From: Zopfochytrium polystomum
Taxonomy: Eukaryota > Chytridiomycota > Chytridiomycetes > Chytridiales > Chytridiaceae
Length of the DNA: 29,846 bases
NCBI GenBank assembly: GCA_025765615.1
Contig: JAIVFJ010000510.1
Span: forward strand, 1-29,846
Reading direction: 5' to 3'
In this document: positions 1 through 7,803 of the stretch, piece after piece
Position numbering within the stretch: position 1 is the first letter of the stretch
Layout: each line of letters begins with the position of its first letter
Program-made: the position numbers and the translations under genes
The notes under the pieces: model-generated
Databases searched by the model: none
What the model saw: the letters and a program-made list of their open reading frames with translations, nothing else
What the model was told of the DNA's origin: nothing

Positions 1-62
1 AGGGCGGCTGCGGGCACGGCAGCCGCAGCCGTCGCATGCGAAGAGGGGTTGGGGTTGGCCAT
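1..62 (-). CDS. possible 5' end of a gene running off the left edge
   Basis: An ATG on the minus strand at 62 opens a frame that stays open to the edge of the window. It encodes about 20 residues beginning MANPNPSSHATAAA, rich in Ala, Pro and Ser. The DNA before it (about 65-150) is pyrimidine-rich on this strand, as expected for a fungal leader. No family can be recognised from so short a piece. It could be chance in GC-rich sequence. Confidence 0.3.
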   Translation of the reverse strand, partial: MANPNPSSHATAAAAVPAAA

Positions 63-881
63 GTGATCGGATCGGAACTAAAGATAGATGAAAGGGCTGG
101 ACTTAGGGTTGGGGGAAGGTGGTGTGGTGTGGGAGTGGGAGTGTGATTAAGGGGTGCGGTTGTTCGGGAGGAGTGGAATGAACGGAGAGCGAGGCGACCG
201 CTCTTTTAAAGTATTGATAATCGAGTGTGGTTCTTTTTGGGTAGACTTTGCCGCGGGAACGGTTGGTTCAGCGCTGCGCGTCTGTCAGGTTCAGGGGATT
301 GGGCAACCAATCAGCTGTTTGCTCTGTGAGGCCACGCGGTGGTCGCGGTCGGGGAGAACAGGACGGCGGTCTCGCTTGCTAAGAACGCGAGGTCGGTGCT
401 GTACTGAGGAGGGTTTTGGGCGATCCACTCCGGCACAGTGTTTGTCTTACGAGCTTGAAAATTGAATCGTTGGTGTACTGTGGTCCGAACTTGTCCACAG
501 GTATTTATATTGGAAGTGGCTCGTCTTCGACACAAATCCTCCTAGCAAACCAACAAAAGCGATGAATTGCTTGTAATGTGGGAGATTTTCAACACTGAGT
601 TCGCTTAGTATTTTGACTCTCCTCACTCTGCCCGTGTTTTTTCCCAAGGTGAGTGAGAGACGGACAGACAGAGACAAGGAGAGCTTGTGTTTGTGGTATG
701 TTGCGAGTTCGAAATTATCTTTCGCCCCCATAACGCAGCGGTTACCCACGTATTTCCCGTCTCACACGCTCTCTCTCGCCTACCATCTCTGTCTTTACTT
801 CTCTTGGACCCAAGTAATATCCTTGCTCCACTTATTTTTCTACACCCCAAGTTGCGACCTTCCCAGCCCCGGCACTTGACT
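63..881. other. spacer, probable promoter region for the 882 gene
   Basis: No convincing coding region is seen; the short open frames overlap on both strands and resemble no family. A TATA-like TATTTATAT lies near 502-510 (+). A pyrimidine-rich stretch from about 740 to 870 precedes the ATG at 882, typical of a fungal leader. Confidence 0.4.
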
Positions 882-1377
882 ATGGAGGTGTCCCTATCCC
901 CAACTCCTTGCGAGCTGGACTCTACTGTCTCCCGACTCTCAATTAATGATGTTGCGGATGATGCCAATTTGGGAGACGCTTTTGTTCTTTCGACGAATAA
1001 AAGTGACCCAGCAGCAGCACATCGAAGCGTTGGGCGATGAGAATATGACGCTATCAGGCACTGTCTTGTATTTCGATCGACTGGGCGAAGCAACGGGCTA
1101 CTACAAAGTGACGTTCCTTCGTGATGTGGAATGCTATGTCACTGGAAGAGGATTGCTTGTGCAAATAATGCTGAACGAACAGACCCCCAACTACTCTGTT
1201 GAAAGCATGGATGGTCAACCTGAAGCTTGTTCTTCACAGCACAACTGTGTTCTCCTATATCAGGGAAAGGAGATCGCTGTTCTTGATTATTGCTGGGATG
1301 CTGCTTCCGCCCTTGCCTTTTGTATTCGTCTTTCTGAGGCGGTGGGTGTTACTCGCGGTCCACTGGAAAGACTGTGA
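882..1377 (+). pseudogene. unknown protein of about 160 residues, split by a +1 frameshift
   Basis: The ATG at 882 starts a frame with ordinary protein composition (MEVSLSPTPCELDSTVSRLS) that stops at 1040. A second frame, shifted by one base and open from at least 946, continues to a stop at 1375-1377 and also has balanced composition, for example GTVLYFDRLGEATGYYKVTF. Moving from the first frame to the second near the CAG/GCA run at about 1010-1022 gives a continuous acidic-to-mixed protein of about 160 residues. I do not recognise a domain, signal peptide or membrane segment. The break could be a real mutation, a sequence error or an unrecognised splice. Composition over both halves favours real coding history. 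Confidence 0.4.
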
Positions 1378-1767
1378 GAGAAAGTTCGTCGAGTGCAATG
1401 AAGATTGGTACAGAATATGATGAAGAGACACGCATTATGACAGGATAAATACACTCACATTTGAAGCGAGTGGGCGTGGAGGCGGAAAAACAGCTCCAGT
1501 GCAATTCTACTCCTCCCGCCTCGTCTGCGAACTGCACGATAGACCACAAGTGGTTTATGGACAGTGCGATCCGTTTTCCTTCCTCTTTTGTCTTTGGCAA
1601 AAAGAAAAAAAACAGTGCCGCGAGTTGGCGGAACAAGAAGACACTTGGGAAATGGGGGAGACAAGCGTGGCGCACGTGTTTGTGTGCACACACGCATGCA
1701 CACTCCGACTATACTTCCAATATTACAACAGCAAAGAACCTTTTTCTCACGCCCCATCCTCCAAGCC
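1378..1767. other. spacer upstream of the broken ART-like copy
   Basis: No gene is seen. The stretch carries an A-rich run near 1601-1612 and an alternating TGTGTGCACACACGCATGCACA segment near 1680-1702 that is locally palindromic. No clear TATA box precedes the ATG at 1768. Confidence 0.35.
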
Positions 1768-2183
1768 ATGCTCCCCTTCTGCTGTCTCCTCGCGCTCCTC
1801 GGCGCCTTGCTCGTCCTCACCCTCGCCCCCTCTTCCGCCACGGCCCTTCCCAAAAACGACCGCTTCGTCTACCACAGCCTCCCCACCGCGGACGCGCGCG
1901 CCAAGGTGCAAAGCGACGGGGACATCGACGCCTCCGCCAAGACGGCCAACTGAACCCGGCGCGGCACCATCTCGGCCAGATGCCGTCGCAGTAAGTCAAC
2001 ACGAACCCCTACGTGGTCGCGCAGGAGCTCAACAGGCAGTCCGGGCGGCACGGAGTGGTGATGATCGACACGACCAAGGTGCCCAACTACAAGGACCGCG
2101 TGGATTTGCGACAGTATGTGAAGAACAAGGACAAGTTTACGGGAGCGATGGAGAACAACGTGATGAAGGAAATGCGAAGCTGA
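1768..2183 (+). pseudogene. broken secreted ADP-ribosyltransferase-like protein, relative of the gene at 2791-3504
   Basis: The ATG at 1768 begins a hydrophobic signal peptide ending near ATALPKN, then about 30 residues before a stop at 1951-1953. Similarity to the intact minus-strand gene then resumes in another frame. It shows the shared block IDTTKVP (IDTAKVP in the intact gene), followed by about 25 residues of similar spacing, and ends at the stop 2181-2183. Two lesions are visible: a frame change near 1950, and an in-frame TAA near 2020 exactly where the intact gene has the Phe before its Ser-Thr-Thr motif. The Ser-Thr-Thr motif itself is changed, and the Glu-rich motif near the C-terminus is absent. 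It is therefore very unlikely to make an active enzyme. A GTAAGT sequence spans the TAA, but the only nearby acceptor would give a 34-base intron, and the putative intron is itself similar to coding sequence. Confidence 0.65.
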
Positions 2184-2790
2184 TTCCGCTCCATGTTCCG
2201 GCCGCGTCACGCTGCTGTACACCGGGGCGTTGGGGAGGGTGGAGGGCTGTTCAGGCGCGGTGGTGGGTCGTGCAAGGAGGTGGTAAGGCAGCGGCCGCGT
2301 CTTTTTCTGTTTCCATGCTCCGCCGGATTTCCCCTCGCACTGAACATGTTAAATGTCTTTTCAATTTCAAATGGTGTGGGGTCTAAGTGGTTGCTGAATG
2401 GTGGCATATGTGAAGAGTTGTTAAATACGCAGCACATCGACAACTTTTGAGAAAGAAAGCAGGCCTTGCTGGCTCCACCGATCCGAGCTGTCTTTCGTTC
2501 CGCTGAAGAAGTATCTCCCAAACCTCACCACCGTCTCAGAGCGGATCTGGTGCAAAAGACAGCTGGACTAAGCAGGGAGCAGGGGAGAAGAAAAATTCCT
2601 TGTCCGCCAGCTCTCGGTCCGCAAAAAACAAGTGTGTGCTCAGCCAAGAGTAGCACTTCGATTTTTTTTTCATATTTACTCGCCCAAGCTTCTTTATCAT
2701 GAAAAACGAGTAAGAGGAGTCAAAGCACGCAGCTCCGCACCAGTCCGGTAAACGTGCTCTGTGGCAGTAACAGTCAGTCGGCCGGCGAGT
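2184..2790. other. spacer between convergent ART-like copies
   Basis: No gene is seen. It must hold the 3' ends of the two convergent copies. There is an A+T-rich stretch near 2330-2450 and a T-run near 2661-2671, but no unambiguous terminator or polyadenylation signal stands out. Confidence 0.35.
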
Positions 2791-3504
2791 TCACCGCTTT
2801 GCACGTTGGGGCGATGCTTTTGGCGTCTTCGCCGCGGCCGTCGTTGGCACCGTCGACGCCTTCCCCTTTGCTGCTCCCGGTGCTGATTGCGGTGCGCGCG
2901 CCGCACCAGGTTTGCCGCCCTTTCCTCCCGCGCAAGATTTCGACCCCTTGCCACGCCGGTACAGCAAAAGCTCCCCCACCGACTCGCCGGTGCCGCCGCC
3001 GCCGTCCCTCCTCTCCAAAAACAAGCTGCACGCTTCCTGCGGAATCTCGTGCTTGATCAGCACCTCCTCCTCGATTCTCGCCGCCTTCTCGTGGCCCGAA
3101 TTCTTCGGGTACCGCTTCTTCATGTACTTGTGCATGTCGATGCTGTTCTTCTTGAACGCGGGCACTTTTGCCGTGTCGATCTTGAGGATGCCGTGGCCCT
3201 CTTCCTCGTTGTAGACTCTCGCGACGCGCGGCGCCTTGGTCGTCGACACGAACTGCGTCGCGAGGTCGCCCATCTGGTGGTCTTCGGGCGTGTAGGTGGC
3301 GGACTTGTCCGCCGCGTGGAGGCCGCGGCCGGCTTCAAAGTTGGCTTTGTCGGCGGATGTCATGGCGCGGTAGAGCGTTTTGGGTTTGGATTGGGCTAGG
3401 CCGGGTGAGGCGGCGACGAGGTGGTGCGGGAAGAGGGAGATACTGAGGAGGCTGACGCTGAGGAGGCTGAAAAGGAGGAGGACGGGAAGGAGGGGTCGGA
3501 GCAT
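2791..3504 (-). CDS. secreted ADP-ribosyltransferase-like protein, intact
   Basis: A single-exon gene of 237 residues. Residues 1 to about 38 form a strong signal peptide (MLRPLLPVLLLFSLLSVSLL followed by a small-residue cleavage region), so export is predicted. The mature part starts with LYRAM, has STTK about 50 residues later (FVSTTK) and RIEEEVLIKHEIP near residue 145. The order Arg, Ser-Thr-Thr, then a Glu-rich strand matches the R-S-E arrangement of cholera-toxin-type ADP-ribosyltransferase folds, which transfer ADP-ribose from NAD to a target. This is inferred from motif order, not a database match. The last 80 residues are a Lys/Ala/Gly/Pro-rich low-complexity tail with one Cys. A broken relative lies convergently at 1768-2183. 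Substrate and activity cannot be read. It could instead be a non-enzymatic secreted protein with the same fold. Confidence 0.6.
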   Translation of the reverse strand: MLRPLLPVLLLFSLLSVSLLSISLFPHHLVAASPGLAQSKPKTLYRAMTSADKANFEAGRGLHAADKSATYTPEDHQMGDLATQFVSTTKAPRVARVYNEEEGHGILKIDTAKVPAFKKNSIDMHKYMKKRYPKNSGHEKAARIEEEVLIKHEIPQEACSLFLERRDGGGGTGESVGELLLYRRGKGSKSCAGGKGGKPGAARAPQSAPGAAKGKASTVPTTAAAKTPKASPQRAKR

Positions 3505-4716
3505 GGCTGGCTGGCTGGCTGCAGGTCAGTGAACGTGAGAGTGTTTGATTGAGCGAGATTGGGCAAGCAACGATGCGGGCTGAGCACTCTTATGCGTTTT
3601 CCAAGCGACGTTTCTTTTTTTTTTTTTTTTTTTTTTCCCCGGATTCGCTGGTGCGCCCATTTATTAAATACAATTTGAGCGATAAGTAAAAGATTTTATG
3701 TATTTTGTTGTTCTGCTTGGGCTGTGTGTTTCCGTCCGGGTTTTATTCGGAAGCAGGTGGCGTTCCCGCGCACTGGGGCCCTCACGTTGGGCACCGGAAG
3801 CAGCCGGAACCGTGGTGCTCAGCACTCGGTTCCGCAATGAAAGCAGCGCATTAAGCTTTTGTCGCCACCCAATTTTCCCTTTTTTCTTTGTTGCCTCCGC
3901 CGGAAACTACAATTTTTTTAATGCAAGAAAGTGTTGCTATTCAACTCCGCTGCTTCGGCTGGACAGAGGTAAGGAGTGTTTTTCCGTGTATGTGAGAGAG
4001 CGAGTGTGCGTGTGTGTGCGCTTGCGTGATCTCTCACAGTGCGGCACTCTGACGCTGGAGGCGGGGACCGCACCTCCACTTTCCCCCAGCAGCGAAGACA
4101 AACGCGCAGACGGACGACAACGGGCACTTTGTTCTCGTGCTCAGCCTGCACCTGTACCGTAGTACGCCGTCTACTGTATGGGTACAACGCGGGGATCTGC
4201 CTGGCGACGTGATTTGTGCGTTTCGAACCGGTTTCTCGGCGGCGGGCGGCTGCGTCGAGCACGGCTACCGTATCGCGAACGAGCGGTCATTGAGATCATG
4301 TTCCTAGTGTGTGTATTATGTGTTTTTACGTTCTTGGAGCAGTCCATCAGCTTTGCTGTTGGGCATCGGCAAGCAGTGCTGCTCCGTCTGTCGGCGTTGT
4401 GGTACTACCCGAACGAAAATTGGTAAGAGGCGTTATCATTTGCGGCGGATCCGCCGCGCTGGGGACACCGCCGAAACCGGCAAACGTTGTGAACGCGTTT
4501 CACGACGACCTGCCGGATCTTTCGCAAAAACAGCGACTGTTGGTGCAGCGACCGAACAATTTGAGGGCTATCCACACCACTTTACGTGCGTGCAGTCGAC
4601 CGAAAGACCCAGCAGCTCTTGGGCCCTCATGAACTGGGCATACGGACGGGTACAAAGCATAAGAAATGAAGAGGATGCAGGTAGTAGTGCTAATTTGAGC
4701 TTTTCTTGTTCCTTGC
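3505..4716. other. spacer with poly-T tract
   Basis: No convincing gene. Within it are a weak TATA-like CATAAGAG on the minus strand about 85 bases before the gene start at 3504, a 22-base T run (3615-3636) and a short TG-rich stretch near 4000-4020. The open frames in 3698-4632 overlap in several phases and look like chance. Confidence 0.4.
3615..3636. repeat. poly-T tract (poly-A on the minus strand)
   Basis: An uninterrupted run of about 22 T lies 110-130 bases upstream of the ART-like gene start. On that gene's strand it is a poly(dA) tract, which in fungi often excludes nucleosomes from promoters. A promoter role here is inference. Confidence 0.7.
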
Positions 4717-5306
4717 TCACCCAAGCAAGAACTCCGCAATTTTTTGCCGACCCTTCAAATTCGCGTAAAGCACCGGCGTCACGCCGTCCCCACAGGTCGC
4801 TCCAGCAGGACCTTGACAGCTTCCAGGCTCCCCTCCGCGCACGCAGCGTGCAACGGCGTCATTCCCAACGCATCGCGGGAGTCGACGGCGACGTCTTATT
4901 CCAGCAGCACCCGAATCACAACGACCGCAAGGTTTCCAGGTGGAGCCCTGGTCAGTGGCGGCGTTCGCGTCGGCGCCTCGCGACAGCAGGAACTCTGCGG
5001 TTTCCTGGTTGTCCTTCTGGCACGCAAACGTCAGCGGCGACCACCCGCAGCAAAAGTCCTGCAATCTCCACCCGGCTCATTTGGGACGGTGCGACCAAGG
5101 CCGTAATGTCTGTGTCGGTTCTACTCTCTAGATTTGCTCCTTGTCCAGCAGGATGCCGACGAGCTGTGAGTGACCTTCATCGGATGCGTGGATGAGCGGA
5201 GTTGATCCATCGTCGGCCGTGGCATTCACGTTTGCTCCTCGTGCCGGCAGCAGTTTCGCCGTGTCAACATGATTGTCCCCAAGCAGTGGTGACCATTTGG
5301 GTGGAG
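4717..5306 (-). pseudogene. decayed ankyrin-repeat protein
   Basis: Reading the minus strand in three alternating frames gives recognisable 33-residue ankyrin repeats. These are a block with TAKLLPARGANVNATADDGS and STPLIHASDEGHSQLVGILL (about 5290-5131), a block with ETAEFLLSRGADANAATDQG (about 5000-4940), a canonical block GMTPLHAACAEGSLEAVKVL (about 4870-4800), and a last block GVTPVLYANLKGRQKIAEFL ending at the stop 4717. Ankyrin repeats are protein-binding scaffolds. At least three frame changes and an internal TAG (5128-5130) interrupt the run. No start codon is clear. Consensus errors could explain part of the damage, but the total points to a relic. Confidence 0.65.
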
Positions 5307-5752
5307 AAATAAGTGTTCAAGCCGTCGCTGAGGAGCGTAAGTTTTTATGTGGATCTCACCGGGCTAAGCGATGCCCGATCCGACATTATCTCCTCTCTGT
5401 CAGCCGAACAAGGCGGGAAAACTTCAAGATTGGATGCGCGACACAGCCAGTTTCGTTGCAAAAGGCTTCTCCCACAGCTTCCTTCCGTGACGAGCTACTT
5501 TTCTCTGCAGGGACTCGATCGGCGGATCGAGAGAGCGAGTGTGGGAGTCAAACTCTCAGAGCGAAAGCGAGCAGTTTTTACTGGGGAGGAGGCGAGCTGC
5601 GAGCTTGTATTGTTATAATTTTCAGGACGGATCTGACCAAGGTAGCACAAGACAAAAACGAACGCTTGGCGACTGAAATCCCTCAACTTTTCGCACGGGC
5701 GTCCGCCACAGGCCCTTGACTGTTGTTTTGCCGTCAAAGACCAACAAACACC
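5307..5752. other. spacer
   Basis: Nothing recognisable. A plus-strand open frame of about 100 codons starts at 5313 (MFKPSLRSVSFYVDLTGLSD), but it has no family resemblance and its antisense frames are equally open. I do not call it. Confidence 0.3.
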
Positions 5753-6207
5753 CTAGTGCCCGCCCTTTGCGTGGTTCGGGTGAGCGTTCTTGTTTCCGTT
5801 CGAGTTGCCATCGTGGTGGGGGTTCCCGCCGTGTTGGGGTTGACTAGCATGGTGATGATTGGAAGCATGGAGACAGATTGGGAGGGCAGTCGTGTGGGAA
5901 AGCATCGCGGAGGGCAGGGAAGGATTTCAAAATGAGGCGGGAGAAGCAAAGTTTTCCCAAATGTGGTTTTCCCAAATGTGTCAGCGTCAAGGTTTGGGGT
6001 GGGAGGGGGACGAGGAAGGTGCAGGAGAGAGCACGATGGGATGCGGAGGACACAACGAGCACAAGATTGCGCGGCAGCGACGACTTACGGGGCGGGAAGA
6101 GCGGACACGGCGTTTGAAAAGGCCAGCAACAACACGAGCAGCGAGAGGATCAGGATGTGCCAGTGGCTGGCGACTGCAGCGAGGCCGGTGTGGTGGGTAC
6201 GGAGCAT
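5753..6207 (-). CDS. small secreted His/Asn/Gly-rich peptide, two exons
   Basis: Exon 1 runs 6207-6089 and exon 2 runs 5843-5753, separated by a 245-base intron with a perfect GTAAGT donor (6088), a CTGAC branch-like site and a CTAG acceptor (5844). The exons total 210 bases and join in frame, giving 69 residues. Residues 1 to about 36 are a signal peptide with a long Leu-rich core (HILILSLLVLLLAFSNAVSA). The mature part is about 30 residues, starting around LPAPQPQHGG. It contains 6 His, 6 Asn and 7 Gly, with no Cys and no hydrophobic residues beyond Ala. Such a composition could bind metal ions or act as an extracellular or antimicrobial peptide, but nothing proves a role. A TATA box lies about 100 bases upstream. 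The agreement of signal peptide, splice sites, phase and stop makes the model fairly persuasive. An alternative is that the second exon belongs to a different acceptor. Confidence 0.6.
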
Positions 6208-6308
6208 TGGACCTTGCGTTTTTGATCGTTGGGTGAAGTAAATGAGTGAATGAGTGTGAGTGCTGCCAAGCGCTGCGATGTGAGGGGGCGGGAGAGTGCA
6301 AGCGCCGC

Positions 6309-6318
6309 CCTTATAAAC
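6309..6318 (-). promoter_or_regulatory. TATA box of the small secreted peptide gene
   Basis: GTTTATAAGG on the minus strand lies about 100 bases upstream of the ATG at 6207. This spacing allows a transcription start about 30 bases downstream and a leader of about 70 bases. It sits next to a GA/GT microsatellite on its far side. Confidence 0.5.
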
Positions 6319-6332
6319 AGCGGTGCGAGAAA

Positions 6333-6389
6333 AGAGAGAGAGAGAGGGAGAGAGAGAGAGAGAGAGTGTGTGTGTGTGTGTGTGTGTGT
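6333..6389. repeat. compound (GA)n(GT)n microsatellite
   Basis: An impure GA repeat (6333-6366) runs directly into about 12 GT units (6366-6389). It lies immediately upstream of the TATA box of the peptide gene. The same order and orientation recurs at 18310-18412. Confidence 0.9.
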
Positions 6390-6522
6390 CTGCTTGTTGG
6401 TGTTTTTTCCTTCCTTTTCTTGTTCTTCTTCGAATTTGGTCAAATTGTGCCCCCCGTCCAATGCAGCACGCTTCAAAAACGCAAAGCGAAAAGCAGTCCC
6501 AGGCAGAAGCCACTCGAAGGGG

Positions 6523-6580
6523 GCACTGCCGAAAAAGGAAAGAGACATCCGGCAAGGTCGGATCGACGGAGAGGCTCGCC
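6523..6580 (+). repeat. dispersed repeat, copy A
   Basis: A block of about 58 bases beginning GCACTGCCGAAAAAGGAAAG and ending GGCTCGCCA matches, in inverted orientation, the block at 12891-12946. The two differ by two substitutions and a four-base gap. Sequence outside the block is not similar. See the paired entry. Confidence 0.8.
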
Positions 6581-7502
6581 ATTTTTTGCTGTCCTCGAAG
6601 TGTTGTATTTAAAAAGTGATGGCCGAAACATTTCACTCAACTCTCATTAACCCTCTCTTGCGGCGAAACGGACGTCGACCCTCCCGCTGATGCAGTGCCC
6701 TTCTCAGTTATTGTTCACCCAATCTTAAAAACGCTCTACCACCAGCACGGCAGTTTGAGTCCTCGGGCAACAATCATCAAAAAGTTAAGCCGCGAAATAT
6801 TTCAACCTCAGCTTAGTCTTATGGTAAGAGCAGAAGTCCAAACAGAATGATAGGTGGGATAGCATTGAAACTTCCCTATTAAGAGAAACAGATGTGGTAG
6901 AGAGGGAACGATTGATGCAATTAAGATCGCAGAAAAGTTGTGCATCAAAGTGAAGGTTGTGAGAATTCATGCTCACCAGACTTTTACTCGAAGTTTCAGC
7001 AGGCATCTACGAATTCAGTTGTGTGAGTGTCCCCTCTGTCATGACAGATTCAAGAAGGCCACCAACGCCAATAAAGCACAGCAGCGAGACCCGTGGAAGA
7101 CAGTGAAACTCGCCACGAAATCGCAGCTGTTGTCCTTCAAGAGGGTTTCTGCGAAACTGACAGAAACCCCAATCGTCAAATGATACACAAGGTTGTAATG
7201 CCCATTCTCGCATGATTCGCCAATCCGAAGTGACACCAATCATCAGGTCCCATTCTTCCTCAAACCGCTTCTTAATCTCATCAAGGAAGGAGAGAGGATG
7301 GCCTGTCACGAAATCCTTGATCCACTCTCAGTGTGGTCGACCAAATCAACAGCGGGAGTCAGTTCTCTTCTGTCGTCCGACATACACTGTGGGCCACGGG
7401 GGGGGTTTTTTGCCTCTCCAACAATTAATGGGTTGGGGCATTTGCTGTTTGTGTCTCTAATTAACTGACAAAGACGAGGTGACATGATCGTGCCACTGTT
7501 GC

Positions 7503-7615
7503 AGAAAATGCATTTTTGGGGTGTGAGCAGAAATTGCATTTTGGGGTGTGAGCCATCAGACAGACGAAAGGTATGCTGGCGCGAACCTGTCTGTCTGTCT
7601 CTCTCGCACTCTCTC

Positions 7616-7651
<36 letters not shown>

Positions 7652-7803
7652 TCTCTCTCTCTCCCTCTCTCCCTCTCTCTCCGGGGTAGCTCAGGGTGGC
7701 CCTGATGGCGACGGCGGGGCTCGATGGTGGAAAATGCATTTTTGGAGTGCGGGGGTTGGTGGATTTTTTCAAGTTGTATCAGGAAATGCACTTGTGGGGT
7801 GCC
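7503..7803 (+). repeat. four degenerate copies of an AAATGCATTTTTGGGGTGTG-like unit around a CT microsatellite
   Basis: Two tandem copies lie at 7503-7528 and 7529-7553 (AGAAAATGCATTTTTGGGGT and AGAAATTGCATTTTGGGGTG). Two looser copies lie at 7730-7752 and 7782-7803. The CT microsatellite 7596-7680 sits between the pairs. The unit contains the palindrome ATGCAT. Function unknown. Confidence 0.65.
7596..7680. repeat. (CT)n microsatellite, impure
   Basis: About 85 bases of CT repeat broken by occasional CCCT and CACT variants. Confidence 0.9.

Noticed and set aside
1990..2033. Possible intron with GTAAGT donor inside the broken ART-like copy
   Set aside because: It would be only 34 bases long, and the same bases align as coding sequence with the intact relative.
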